This document shows positions 35,788-44,980 of a stretch of DNA of 64,000 bases, one piece after another. Source of the stretch: Alteromonadaceae bacterium BrNp21-10 (GTDB lineage Bacteria; Pseudomonadota; Gammaproteobacteria; Enterobacterales; Alteromonadaceae). Where the stretch lies: positions 78,839 to 142,838 of the forward strand of contig JAUHQD010000011.1 in NCBI GenBank assembly GCA_030418115.1, read 5' to 3'. The stretch's first letter is position 1; every line of letters starts with the position of its first letter. The notes beneath the pieces were generated by a model. The model was not told where the DNA came from and did not search any database. It was given only the letters and a program-made list of their open reading frames with translations. Made by a program: the position numbers and the translations under genes.

Positions 35788-38407
35788 TTCTTCGCCTCAT
35801 TAATCGGTAAGTCATCAATAGACACAATAAATAAAGTTGCCATGCCATGATACTGCCACCTCCTGATGAATTAGAGCTTGGTGGCGTTGGTGTTGGCGTA
35901 GGTATGGAGGGAACCGACGCAGCGTTTACCGTAACACTGACGTTGGCAGTAGCAACCGTCCCCACATTATCTTCAATACTATAACTGAAACTATCATTAC
36001 CACTAAAACTAATGGCCGGCGTATAGCTAATATTATTATCACTGATTATAACGCTACCGCTACCGTTATAATCAACACTCACAAGACTAATCGCTTCACT
36101 ATCATTTATCAGCACATCCAATAGATTGTTTGACGAATCTTGTTGCACCACATAGCTATCATCATTAGCAACCGGTGGAACATTAGGATTTTCAATTATA
36201 TTAACGGTTACCACTGCGCTGGCTGATGCACCATCAGGATCGCTAATAGCATAACTAAAACTGTCTTCACCAAACACCCCAATGGCTGGGGTAAATAAAA
36301 TCGAATTATTGCTAATCACAATGTTGGCGCTACCGGTGTAATTAACCTTACTGATGCTGATGGCATCTTCATCCACATCGCTATCATTGGCAATGACATC
36401 AAATTGATTGTTTGTTGAGTCTTGATCAACCTCATAATGGTCATCAACTGCTACAGGTGCTCGATTGGGTGAGGCAACAATAGTGAAGGCGCCGTTATTC
36501 ACTGCATAAAAAATGTTATCGCTACATTTAAGCATTAAGCGCGCTGATGTGGTTAAACCTGATACGTTCAATTGCACATCATGCTCACCGTCATTAGCAA
36601 TTCCCTCAGCAATTAATGTAGAAAAACCTTGGCCGTTGTTAGTGGATAACCACAGATCCACCTGCGTGCAATTAATAGGCGCAATATCGGTATCCCCAAC
36701 ATCCCACTGCACCGTATTAACCGCTTGATTAAACCAGGTATCTAATGCTTTGGGGGCTAATACTTGCAAAGGCTCAGCGTTCAATGTCGTCTGAATTTGC
36801 ATCTCATCAATTGCCACACCACCTTGGTTGTCGCGCACTGTTAACTTAAAATTTAAGCTGCGTTCAGTAGTCGGCATGGCTTCACCTTTAGTGCTGGTGC
36901 TATTAACCACATCAGACAGGATCGGGAAATAACGACTGGACGAGGTACGTGGTGGGCGACTACGAAACAGCGGCCGACTACCATCATCGGTGGCCATGGT
37001 CGCGGCACTATTAGTTGAACCACCTAAATCGAACTGCTCCCAACTATAGAGTAAGGGATCATTATCGGCATCGGTAGCACTGCCCTCAAGTACAAAAGGG
37101 CTGTTTGCAGGAATAATATAATCCGCACCGGCATCTGCTTCTGGTGCTGTATTACCGCCGTCAATATCTACCCCACAAGTGCGGAACGAACGTAAGTCAT
37201 GATGTTGTTCTATGGAATGCACATGAAAATAATCATCAGCTGTCGAGGAAGATTGCAACGAGGGAATGTTTTCGTTTCCGCATAAACCAGCGTAAGACAT
37301 GATGGTTGAGCCACTACCCGGCTCATAAGCATGGTTAGACGAACGACCACCGTCGCACGATCCACTAGTACCATTAAAAGAATGATGAGCACCAAGCTGA
37401 TGGCCAATTTCATGGGCGACGAGATCGATATAAAAGCGGTCACCGCTAGGGTTACTTAAACCCGTCATACCATCGGCTTTACTGGCACTACTACAAATAA
37501 CTCCAACACCGGCCAATCCACCGCCATCAGTATTTAGTACATGACCTATATCGTAATTATCATTGCCGATAGCGTCATCAAGAACGGTTTTAACCCTATC
37601 TATATCATCATTATCGTTTTGGAAGGGATCGCTACTACTATTGGTAAAGATCACTTTATCGTTATCGGCAGAGAGTACAAATTGCACGCCCATGTCCACT
37701 TCAAACACCTGATTTAACCTATTCACTACAGTAGCGAGTTCATCCAACACCGAGGCTACCGTACCTCCATGTTTACTGGCATATTCACCGCTGTTAGTAA
37801 TGGCAATAGTGTATTGACGAATTTGACCGTCAGCTATTTTTGCCGCGCGTGCAGTACTTGCAGATAACTGATTCAACTCGTCGCTTTGAGAATCTTCCGA
37901 GACTAACACCCGTTCTTGGAATTGCGCTCTTGTCTGCTGTGTTGGGTCGAATAATTGATAGGTATTAGATTCATTTTTAGGCTGTAAATACAAACGTTGA
38001 CCATCGATTTTGTAACTACCAAACAAGCCTTTAGGACCAAGTTCAAATTTACCTTTTATAGATTGGCCTTGATAAACCCCACTAGCATCATAGGTATACA
38101 ATTGTGGATAGCGGCTGCTTAAGGATTCGGGCAGTACACTATTACGACGTAATGTCATGGAGAAAAAGTGACCATTAACATCGGGCACCGGCAACACAAA
38201 GGTGGATTGTTGCGCTGCCATGGCATCGACTAATGTCGACGCCAACTCGAATTCTTGTAACGCTCGAATTCCAGTTAGCTTAGCGGCCTGAGAGTTTGAT
38301 TTTACTAGCGGCTGCCAGATTGTATTATCTAAGCGCCCCTGTCCTTGTGCATTAAGGCTAATAGCCAACCAGCAACCCATTAATAAATTAAACTTCATTT
38401 TCACCAT
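35774..38407 (-). CDS. Secreted reprolysin-like zinc metalloprotease with GlyGly-CTERM
   Basis: An 877-residue exported protease. After an N-terminal signal peptide and a propeptide-like region, the catalytic domain (about 190-415) has HEIGHQLGAHH at 332-342, the extended metzincin zinc site, and the Met-turn IMSYAGLCG. A beta-sandwich region (about 430-660) and two Ig/cadherin-like repeats follow (each with APVAVDD- or PPVANDD-type starts, about 660-840). The C-terminus is SSGGGS, a hydrophobic helix and RRR, i.e. a GlyGly-CTERM sorting signal predicted to be cut by rhombosortase after type II secretion. Two close ATG codons (38407 and 38398) are both possible starts. Confidence 0.88.
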   Translation of the reverse strand: MVKMKFNLLMGCWLAISLNAQGQGRLDNTIWQPLVKSNSQAAKLTGIRALQEFELASTLVDAMAAQQSTFVLPVPDVNGHFFSMTLRRNSVLPESLSSRYPQLYTYDASGVYQGQSIKGKFELGPKGLFGSYKIDGQRLYLQPKNESNTYQLFDPTQQTRAQFQERVLVSEDSQSDELNQLSASTARAAKIADGQIRQYTIAITNSGEYASKHGGTVASVLDELATVVNRLNQVFEVDMGVQFVLSADNDKVIFTNSSSDPFQNDNDDIDRVKTVLDDAIGNDNYDIGHVLNTDGGGLAGVGVICSSASKADGMTGLSNPSGDRFYIDLVAHEIGHQLGAHHSFNGTSGSCDGGRSSNHAYEPGSGSTIMSYAGLCGNENIPSLQSSSTADDYFHVHSIEQHHDLRSFRTCGVDIDGGNTAPEADAGADYIIPANSPFVLEGSATDADNDPLLYSWEQFDLGGSTNSAATMATDDGSRPLFRSRPPRTSSSRYFPILSDVVNSTSTKGEAMPTTERSLNFKLTVRDNQGGVAIDEMQIQTTLNAEPLQVLAPKALDTWFNQAVNTVQWDVGDTDIAPINCTQVDLWLSTNNGQGFSTLIAEGIANDGEHDVQLNVSGLTTSARLMLKCSDNIFYAVNNGAFTIVASPNRAPVAVDDHYEVDQDSTNNQFDVIANDSDVDEDAISISKVNYTGSANIVISNNSILFTPAIGVFGEDSFSYAISDPDGASASAVVTVNIIENPNVPPVANDDSYVVQQDSSNNLLDVLINDSEAISLVSVDYNGSGSVIISDNNISYTPAISFSGNDSFSYSIEDNVGTVATANVSVTVNAASVPSIPTPTPTPPSSNSSGGGSIMAWQLYLLCLLMTYRLMRRRNEIE

Positions 38408-38545
38408 TTTAGCATCAGCCCTTACTGCTTTATCTGCATACTGACCGGCATCACACCGGTTTATATTCAGTCTAGGCGAATTACGTGAATATACTATGAA
38501 TGTGACCGACAGTTATTGCTGCCGGTACACTTAGGTTGAAAAATT

Positions 38546-40489
38546 CTATCGATTAAGACGATTTTCGATTAATGAATCCACCACGCCAGGGTCGGCTAAT
38601 GTGGAAGTGTCACCGAGGTTTTGGTGTTCATTACAGGCAATTTTACGCAATATGCGCCGCATTATTTTACCTGAGCGGGTTTTCGGCAACCCACTGGTCC
38701 ATTGCAATAAGTCCGGTGCGGCAATGGGGCTAATATCATCTTTCACCCATTGACGAACTTCAGTGGTAAGGGCATCGGTAATTTCCACACCATCGGTAGG
38801 CGCGAGGTACACGTAGATCCCCTGCCCTTTAATATCATGGGGGTAACCCACAACGGCGGCTTCGGCAATGGCAGGATGGGCCACCAACGAGCTCTCAATT
38901 TCAGCGGTACCTAATCGATGGCCGGAGACATTCAGCACATCATCAACACGACCGGTGATCCAGTAATAGCCATCCTCATCACGGCGGGCACCATCACCGG
39001 TAAAATATAAATTCTTATAAGTACTGAAATAGGTAAGCTCAAAACGCTTGTGGTCGCCCCACACGGTAATCATTTGTCCCGGCCATGAGCCAGTCATGAC
39101 TAAGTTGCCGTCCACCGCCCCTTCTAAAAACTCACCTTCGTTAGACACCAGCGCCGGTTTTACACCGAAGAAAGGACGTGTAGCAGAGCCGGGTTTTAAT
39201 TCTGTTGCACCCGGTAATGGCGTAATTAAAATGCCGCCGGTTTCGGTTTGCCACCAAGTATCCACAATGGGGCATAAGCCATTGCCAATTTTTTGATGAT
39301 ACCAATGCCAGGCTTCTGGATTGATAGGCTCACCAACACTACCCATGATCCGCAAACTATCGCGAGTGCTATTTTGGGTAGGTAAATCCCCTTTGGCCAT
39401 TAATGCACGAATGGCGGTTGGCGCGGTGTACAAAATATTCACCTGATGCTTATCCACAATCTGCCCCATACGGCGCACATCGGGATAAGTCGGCACCCCT
39501 TCAAACATCAACGTGGTTGCGCCATTGGCTAATGGCCCATAAACGATATAACTATGACCGGTGATCCAGCCCACATCGGCGGCGCACCAGTAGATGTCAC
39601 CATCATGATAATCAAATACATAATGATGAGTTAGCGAGGCATAGACCATGTAGCCACCGGTACTGTGCACCACCCCTTTTGGCCTGCCCGTTGATCCGGA
39701 TGTATACAAAATAAATAAAGGGTCGCTGGCTTGCATCGCCTCTGGCGTACAATCAGCCGAAGCTTGTAAACATAGCTCCTGCCAACAGAGGTCTCGCTCA
39801 GGTGTCCAGGGTTGATCATTACCCGGCTGCTTAAATACCAGCACGCTTTGTACGCAATCAGTACCGTCACGCTCTAGGGCTTTATCGACGTTTTGTTTCA
39901 GCTGCACTAAGTTACCACCGCGCTTACCCACATCGGCGGTTAAGATTAATTTCGCGCCGCAATCAATTACCCTATCGGCAATGGCATTAGGTGAGAAACC
40001 ACCAAAAATCACCGAGTGAATGGCACCAATTCGTGCGCAGGCCAGCATCGACATGGCTGCTTCTGGGATCATCGGCATATAGATAATCACTCTATCGCCC
40101 TTGCCAACCCCTTGCGCTTTCATCACATTGGCTAAACGGCTTACCTGATCTTTTAACTGAGCATAGGTGATCTTGTCATCGTCTTTAGGATCATCGCCTT
40201 CCCAAATAATCGCCACTTTACTGGGGTCTACATCGGCATGGCGATCCACACAGTTATAACAAGCATTCAGCTCGCCGCCGGCGTACCAATTAATACGAAT
40301 ATCCCCCGGCGCATAGCTGCAATTGCTTACCTGCTTAAAAGGCGTAGACCAATCAATACGTTGTGCCTGCTGTCGCCAGAAACCATCTTCATCGTTAACC
40401 GATTGTTGATACAAGCGCAGGTATTCGTCGTTATTGGCATAGCTAGCTTGTTGAATATTGGCAGGTACAGGGTAAACAGGATCCGTCAT
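38546..40489 (-). CDS. acs: Acetyl-CoA synthetase
   Basis: A 647-residue AMP-forming enzyme making acetyl-CoA from acetate, ATP and CoA. The ACS N-terminal domain is followed by the P-loop-like [19 protein letters not shown], the [10 protein letters not shown] motif, [23 protein letters not shown] and the C-terminal [14 protein letters not shown] containing the acetylation-regulated lysine. GGAGCAC lies seven bases before the ATG. It is a single gene. It would also assimilate acetate released by the esterases and deacetylase in this window, though its role is general. Confidence 0.96.
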   Translation of the reverse strand: MTDPVYPVPANIQQASYANNDEYLRLYQQSVNDEDGFWRQQAQRIDWSTPFKQVSNCSYAPGDIRINWYAGGELNACYNCVDRHADVDPSKVAIIWEGDDPKDDDKITYAQLKDQVSRLANVMKAQGVGKGDRVIIYMPMIPEAAMSMLACARIGAIHSVIFGGFSPNAIADRVIDCGAKLILTADVGKRGGNLVQLKQNVDKALERDGTDCVQSVLVFKQPGNDQPWTPERDLCWQELCLQASADCTPEAMQASDPLFILYTSGSTGRPKGVVHSTGGYMVYASLTHHYVFDYHDGDIYWCAADVGWITGHSYIVYGPLANGATTLMFEGVPTYPDVRRMGQIVDKHQVNILYTAPTAIRALMAKGDLPTQNSTRDSLRIMGSVGEPINPEAWHWYHQKIGNGLCPIVDTWWQTETGGILITPLPGATELKPGSATRPFFGVKPALVSNEGEFLEGAVDGNLVMTGSWPGQMITVWGDHKRFELTYFSTYKNLYFTGDGARRDEDGYYWITGRVDDVLNVSGHRLGTAEIESSLVAHPAIAEAAVVGYPHDIKGQGIYVYLAPTDGVEITDALTTEVRQWVKDDISPIAAPDLLQWTSGLPKTRSGKIMRRILRKIACNEHQNLGDTSTLADPGVVDSLIENRLNR

Positions 40490-40740
40490 GAAAGTGCTCC
40501 GAAAAATAGCGTCAGTTCAGCTAATGGGTCAACTAAAAGTTCAGCTGAAGATAACAACTTAGAATAGGCTGACCTTAACGGAAAATCATCCACGGATAAA
40601 CTGATCTTCAATGAATTATTTAACAAAATGTTAAAAATAAATTTACTCAACAGCAGCAACGCAAAAATCCTCAGTTAACAGCGGCCGTTGCTTTAGGTAG
40701 AATGCACGCCTTTATTGATGCAGTGCGGCAAACTACCACT

Positions 40741-41475
40741 ATGATTTCTTCGGCTAAAGACGCTATTTATTCTCAACCTCAGGTGCAAACCGATGACTTT
40801 CGCTTTGACCAAGCGGTGGCTGAAGTATTCCCCGATATGATCCAGCGTTCGGTTCCCGGCTATACCACAATAGTGGATAGCATTGGCCAACTGGCAGTCA
40901 ATTACCAACAAACCGACAGTAACTATTACGACTTAGGCTGCTCACTAGGTGCGGTGAGTATTGCCATGCGCCGCTGCATTACTGCCGATAATGCCAAGAT
41001 AATAGCGGTAGATAATTCCAGCGCCATGATTGAACGCTGCCAACGCCATGTGGATACCTTCAAATCGGCTATCCCGGTAGAGATTATTTGCGATGATTTA
41101 CAAAACGTCGCTATAGAAAACGCCGCAGTGGTAGTAATGAACTTCACCTTACAATTCATTGCCCCTGAACAACGCCAGCAGATTATTCAACGTATTTACG
41201 CTGGTTTAAAACCCGGTGGTATATTGGTGCTGTCCGAAAAGCTCAGCCACGGCAGCTCTGCCGGTAATGAGCTGTTGATTGATTTACATCACGAATTTAA
41301 ACGCCGTAACGGTTACAGCGAATTAGAGATTAGCCAAAAGCGCACCGCCCTAGAAAACATCATGCAAACCGATAGCTTTGAAACCCACCAACAGCGTTTA
41401 CATCAGGCCGGTTTTAGCGACGTGGTAATGTGGTTTAAGTGTTTTAACTTTGCATCCCTAGTAGCGATAAAATAA
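40741..41475 (+). CDS. cmoA: Carboxy-S-adenosyl-L-methionine synthase CmoA
   Basis: A 244-residue SAM-dependent enzyme that converts SAM and prephenate to carboxy-SAM for tRNA wobble uridine modification. Conserved stretches are AEVFPDMIQRSVPGY, YDLGCSLGA (SAM-binding motif I), VDNSSAMIERC and MNFTLQFI. ATG at 40741 matches the family N-terminus (SSAKDAIYSQP). An in-frame ATG at 40702 has a slightly better ribosome site (TTAGG) and would add 13 residues, so the start is uncertain. cmoB follows after 29 bases, the usual operon. Confidence 0.94.
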   Translation: MISSAKDAIYSQPQVQTDDFRFDQAVAEVFPDMIQRSVPGYTTIVDSIGQLAVNYQQTDSNYYDLGCSLGAVSIAMRRCITADNAKIIAVDNSSAMIERCQRHVDTFKSAIPVEIICDDLQNVAIENAAVVVMNFTLQFIAPEQRQQIIQRIYAGLKPGGILVLSEKLSHGSSAGNELLIDLHHEFKRRNGYSELEISQKRTALENIMQTDSFETHQQRLHQAGFSDVVMWFKCFNFASLVAIK

Positions 41476-41504
41476 CTAGCAAAAAATAAGGCAACCCGAT
41501 TAGC

Positions 41505-42473
41505 ATGAGTAATCTTTGGTTTTCAGCGTTTTATAAACACATCGCCAATAGCCCCTTAAGCCGTTGGCTTGAAGTGCTACCCGCGCAAATAGCCCACTGG
41601 CAACAACACCAACACGGCGAGTTTGGCAAATGGCAACGCTTGCTAGAAAAACTCCCTGACACCACGCCATCAATTATTGAATTGGCCAAGCAGGTCAAGT
41701 TTGGTGTGGCTACAGATATTGACGACTACCAACAAAAACAAATAGAAGGCTTACTCAAACAGTTTATGCCGTGGCGCAAAGGGCCATTTTTCATCCACGA
41801 CATTCATGTGGATACCGAATGGCGATCGGACTGGAAATGGGACCGGGTCAGCCCACACATCAGTGATTTAAAAGACCGACATGTATTAGATATTGGCTGT
41901 GGCAGCGGCTACCACATGTGGCGCATGCTGGCACAGGATCCGAAAATGGTCGTCGGTGTTGACCCCACCGCGCTATTTTTAGTGCAGTTTCAGGCAATCA
42001 AACATTTTAACCCCGACCCGCGCATTCACTTAATGCCCGTAGGCGTTGAACAACTGCCCGAAATCAAAGCCTTTGATACGGTGTTTTCCATGGGCGTATT
42101 CTACCACCGCAAAAGTCCTATAGAGTTTTTGCAGCAACTAAAATCACAATTACGTCCCGGCGGCGAATTAATACTAGAAACCCTAGTCGTCGAAGGCGAT
42201 GAGAACACGGTATTAATGGCAGGCGACCGTTATGCACAAATGCGCAACGTCTGGTTCTTACCCAGCACCGCCGCCCTGACAGTATGGATGCAACGCGTGG
42301 GCTTTAAAGACATTAAAGTCGTAGACGTGGACCAAACATCATTGCAAGAACAACGTGCTACAGAATGGATGACAGGGCAATCCCTGCAGGACTTTTTAGA
42401 TCCTGATGATGTGAATAAAACCATTGAAGGGTATCCAGCGCCCCTAAGAGCGACCATTATTGCTACGGTTTAG
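41505..42473 (+). CDS. cmoB: tRNA U34 carboxymethyltransferase CmoB
   Basis: A 322-residue methyltransferase-fold enzyme that transfers the carboxymethyl group of carboxy-SAM to 5-hydroxyuridine at position 34 of several tRNAs. WDRVSPHISDLKDRHVLDIGCGSGYHMWRM includes the SAM-binding motif, GVDPTALF and FSMGVFYHRKSP are typical of CmoB. Length agrees with the family (about 323 residues). It is the second gene of the cmoAB operon and is followed by REP sequences, which may serve as its transcript end. Confidence 0.96.
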   Translation: MSNLWFSAFYKHIANSPLSRWLEVLPAQIAHWQQHQHGEFGKWQRLLEKLPDTTPSIIELAKQVKFGVATDIDDYQQKQIEGLLKQFMPWRKGPFFIHDIHVDTEWRSDWKWDRVSPHISDLKDRHVLDIGCGSGYHMWRMLAQDPKMVVGVDPTALFLVQFQAIKHFNPDPRIHLMPVGVEQLPEIKAFDTVFSMGVFYHRKSPIEFLQQLKSQLRPGGELILETLVVEGDENTVLMAGDRYAQMRNVWFLPSTAALTVWMQRVGFKDIKVVDVDQTSLQEQRATEWMTGQSLQDFLDPDDVNKTIEGYPAPLRATIIATV

Positions 42474-42490
42474 TTTGTGACAACATTCGC

Positions 42491-42511
42491 TGTAGGTCGG
42501 CATTTATGCCG
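42491..42511 (+). repeat. REP sequence, type A, forward copy 1
   Basis: TGTAGGTCGGCATTTATGCCG: an invariant GTAGGT head followed by the hairpin CGGCAT-TT-ATGCCG. The same unit recurs at 42593 and, with one change in the loop, at 43185. Confidence 0.85.
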
Positions 42512-42554
42512 TCTTATAAGCTTTGCCCAGAATTATGCATAGATCAAGCTGCTC

Positions 42555-42613
42555 GTCGGGCTAAAGCCCGACCTACATCCGAATCCGTTATCTGTAGGTC
42601 GGCATTTATGCCG
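42555..42613. repeat. Inverted REP pair (BIME) upstream of the RAYT gene
   Basis: The left unit (42555-42577) is GTCGGGCTAAAGCCCGAC followed by CTACA, i.e. a type B REP in inverted orientation. The right unit (42593-42613) is a forward type A REP. Between them lies TCCGAATCCGTTATC. The same arrangement, including the spacer, is found downstream of the transposase gene at 43149-43206. Confidence 0.88.
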
Positions 42614-42691
42614 TCAAAAAACGTTGCTAAAAATGCTATAAATAGAAACGAGCTATACTAAAAATATTTGGAAAAGCATTAAGGTAAATTG

Positions 42692-43156
42692 ATGGCTTGG
42701 GCGGATTTAAAGAAAGGCCGTTTTTCGCAAGCCTACGGTGAATACTTCATTACTTTTAATTGTCACAACAACCGCGCTTATTTTAATGAATTCCATTTAG
42801 CTCATTTATTCTGCCAACAAATTCAAGTTAACGAAGCAACGTTTAATTGCACTTGGTTAGCTTGGGTGTTTATGCCAGATCATTTTCACGGTTTATTGCG
42901 TCTAGGAAAAAACTCTTCTTTATCTCAAATCATCGGCGATTTAAAAGGAAAGAGCGCCAATATTTTAAATAAGCAATTACAATGCAAAGGAAAATTTTGG
43001 CAATCCGCTTTCTATGATAGAGCCCTGCGAAAAGAAGAAGATAGAAAAAATATTGCTAGATACATCATTACTAATCCTTTACGGAAAGGGTTAGTAAAAA
43101 CAATCGGTGACTATTCTTTCTGGGATTCTTCATATCTCACCTATCCTACGGGCTAA
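42692..43156 (+). CDS. REP-associated tyrosine transposase (RAYT, Y1 family)
   Basis: A 154-residue single-strand DNA nuclease of the Y1/TnpA_REP family that recognises REP hairpins. VFMPDHFHGLLRL contains the HUH metal motif (HFH), ITFNC.NNRAYF the N-terminal strand, and RNIARYI-like KNIARYIITNPLRKGLV the helix with the catalytic Tyr. AAGG lies about eight bases before ATG 42692. The gene is bracketed by REP pairs, and its TAA stop falls inside the downstream REP hairpin, so gene and REP form one unit. It appears intact. RAYTs are usually single-copy domesticated transposases that spread REP elements. Confidence 0.92.
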   Translation: MAWADLKKGRFSQAYGEYFITFNCHNNRAYFNEFHLAHLFCQQIQVNEATFNCTWLAWVFMPDHFHGLLRLGKNSSLSQIIGDLKGKSANILNKQLQCKGKFWQSAFYDRALRKEEDRKNIARYIITNPLRKGLVKTIGDYSFWDSSYLTYPTG

Positions 43157-43206
43157 AGCCCGACCTACATCCGAATCCGTTAACTGTAGGTCGGCAGTTA
43201 TGCCGA
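43149..43206. repeat. Inverted REP pair (BIME) overlapping the RAYT stop codon
   Basis: CGGGCTAAAGCCCG with CTACA (to 43169) is the inverted type B unit; the TAA at 43154-43156 is the RAYT stop. After the spacer TCCGAATCCGTTAAC comes a forward type A unit (43185-43206) reading TGTAGGTCGGCAGTTATGCCGA. The block is near-identical to 42555-42613. A weaker CGGC/GCCG hairpin at 43266-43279 may be a decayed further copy. Confidence 0.88.
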
Positions 43207-43310
43207 CAACATATTGCTAATCAGCAAGTTAAAAAATAAGCTAAGGTTAAAGTATTCACTCAATACGGCCAAATGCCGTCTAATAAATTGTGAAGTTTCT
43301 CAGAGGTGTT

Positions 43311-43457
43311 ATGGATAACGATGAATTCTTAAAAGAAGTCCTTCAAGATTTAGAAATTACTCAAGAAGACAGTGTAGAGCGTCTATTTGAGTTAAATTCT
43401 ATTTTGGAGCTCAGTTTTTCCGCTATTGTAAGCGTTGTACGTCATGAAAAACAGTAA
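43311..43457 (+). CDS. Small acidic ORF (48 residues) ahead of DUF2254 gene
   Basis: ATG at 43311 follows AGAGG closely, and the 48-codon frame encodes an acidic N-terminal half (DNDEFLKEVLQDLEITQEDS) and a hydrophobic C-terminal half. It overlaps the start of the DUF2254 gene by 14 bases. The good ribosome site and overlap suggest a real gene or a translational lead-in for its neighbour; the product is not recognised. Confidence 0.5.
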   Translation: MDNDEFLKEVLQDLEITQEDSVERLFELNSILELSFSAIVSVVRHEKQ

Positions 43458-44736
43458 TAGCCTCGGCCGTATCAAGTTCTACATGAATCGATTGCGTGAA
43501 CGGCTTTGGGTGAAGCCTTTGGCAGTTTGTGCGCTGTCGATTCTTGGAGCTTTCTTGGCTGGCTTAGCTGATCAAGCTACTTATTCAGTAGCCATTCCCG
43601 ATATTAGTGCGGAGTCAATTGAGACATTACTATCGATCATGTCAGCTAGTATGCTGGTGATAGCCGTATTTACAGTTGGGGCCATGCTATCTGCCTATAC
43701 CTCTGTGAGCAATACCGCAACGCCCCGCGCGTTCTCTTTGGTCATCGCGGACGATGTTTCTCAGAATGCATTATCTACGTTTATTGGGGCATTTATTTTC
43801 AGCATCATCGCCCTCGTGGCCTTAATGAATGGCTATTACGAAAAACCTGGACGGTTTGCACTGTTTCTTCTAACCGTTGCTGTACTCGCCATAGTCATAC
43901 TCGGTTTCGTTAGGTGGGTTGATCGCATAGCGAGACTCGGGCGTCTGGGTACAACAATTGAAAAGGTTGAGGAGGCTACAGCCAGTGCATTAACTGCGAG
44001 AGCTCAGCACCCGACTTTAGGAGCGAAGCAAACGAACGGCGATGAAACAGGGCTGCCCGTGTATGCATCAACGGTAGGCTATGTTCAACGTGTCGATCTG
44101 TCCAACCTACAAGCTTGGGCGGAACGAGTCGATCTCAATCTCACGGTGATCTCCCCACCCGGTACCTTTGTCTCGACCAGTCAACCACTAGCATTGGTTA
44201 TGGGTGCAAAACATGATTTGGATATGTCGGGAATCATTAATGCTTTCGTCGTAGCTAAGGAACGCACGTTTGATGAGGATCCACGTTTTGGCCTGCTGGT
44301 ACTCTCCGAAATTGCCAGTCGTGCGCTGTCTCCGGCAGTCAACGATCCCGGTACTGCCATCGACATTTTGGACACCTTCGTCCGACTGTTTACAGGATGG
44401 GCACATACCGTAGAGAAACGGCAAGAGAGCCCAGTCAAGTTCAGTAAAGTAGCGATGCCGGAGGTCTTACCTAAAGAAATGTTAAACGACGCATTCAATG
44501 CAATTGCACGCGATGGTAGTGGTATGTTGGAAGTCGCCCTGCGCTTGCAAAAAGCGCTTCAGGCGCTGTCTTTTCTTCGCTCCGCTGAGTTGCAAGATGC
44601 CGCAGTAGGCCGTGCGCAGTATGCACTTCGGCATTCTGAATTGATGCTTAAGTTGCAAGACGAAATTGAAGAGTTACAGCAATCTGCCATATGGATAGCA
44701 ATGACAGAAGCAAATCATTTGAGCTTGGAGAGATAA
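43444..44736 (+). CDS. DUF2254 membrane protein
   Basis: A 430-residue protein with four transmembrane helices in its first 165 residues (about 25-45, 62-85, 108-128, 138-158) and a large soluble C-terminal domain with FGLLVLSEIASRALSPAVNDPGTAIDILD, the signature region of DUF2254. Function of the family is unknown. ATG at 43444 is chosen (a TTG nine bases upstream and an ATG at 43482 are alternatives). Codons seem richer in CGC, CTG and GCG than in neighbours, and the gene sits beside REP/RAYT sequence, so horizontal acquisition is possible but not shown. Confidence 0.85.
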   Translation: MKNSNSLGRIKFYMNRLRERLWVKPLAVCALSILGAFLAGLADQATYSVAIPDISAESIETLLSIMSASMLVIAVFTVGAMLSAYTSVSNTATPRAFSLVIADDVSQNALSTFIGAFIFSIIALVALMNGYYEKPGRFALFLLTVAVLAIVILGFVRWVDRIARLGRLGTTIEKVEEATASALTARAQHPTLGAKQTNGDETGLPVYASTVGYVQRVDLSNLQAWAERVDLNLTVISPPGTFVSTSQPLALVMGAKHDLDMSGIINAFVVAKERTFDEDPRFGLLVLSEIASRALSPAVNDPGTAIDILDTFVRLFTGWAHTVEKRQESPVKFSKVAMPEVLPKEMLNDAFNAIARDGSGMLEVALRLQKALQALSFLRSAELQDAAVGRAQYALRHSELMLKLQDEIEELQQSAIWIAMTEANHLSLER

Positions 44737-44754
44737 CAATTTAAACAAACAAGG

Positions 44755-44970
44755 TTAAATCGGCAGAGGGTTATCCCTCTCTGCCCCTTCGTCACATTTC
44801 TTACAAGCTAACTCAACACCCATTTTAGACTGACGGCCAGCTTCGGATATCACCCAAGGGCGATTCGTCCATGGTGGGTTATGGCGCACATGCTGATTGT
44901 GGCCGCAGGCTAATTCGGCCACCCAGTGCTGTTCTTCATCTAAGTGATAACCAATGATGGATTGCCGCAT
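44755..44970 (-). CDS. DUF3565 (zinc-binding, CGH motif) small protein
   Basis: A 71-residue protein with RQSIIGYHLDEEQHWVAELACGH, QHVRHNPPWTNRPWV and CKKC, which define DUF3565; the Cys and His residues probably bind zinc. No biochemical role is known. ATG at 44970 matches the family N-terminus; a longer frame from 45015 overlaps the pectinesterase gene. It lies ten bases after that gene. Confidence 0.82.
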   Translation of the reverse strand: MRQSIIGYHLDEEQHWVAELACGHNQHVRHNPPWTNRPWVISEAGRQSKMGVELACKKCDEGAERDNPLPI

Positions 44971-44980
44971 CAAAGAACCA

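Noticed and set aside
42491..43206. Spaced repeats considered as a CRISPR-like array
   Set aside because: Units are inverted palindromic REPs with a shared rather than unique spacer, and they flank a RAYT gene; no cas genes are present.
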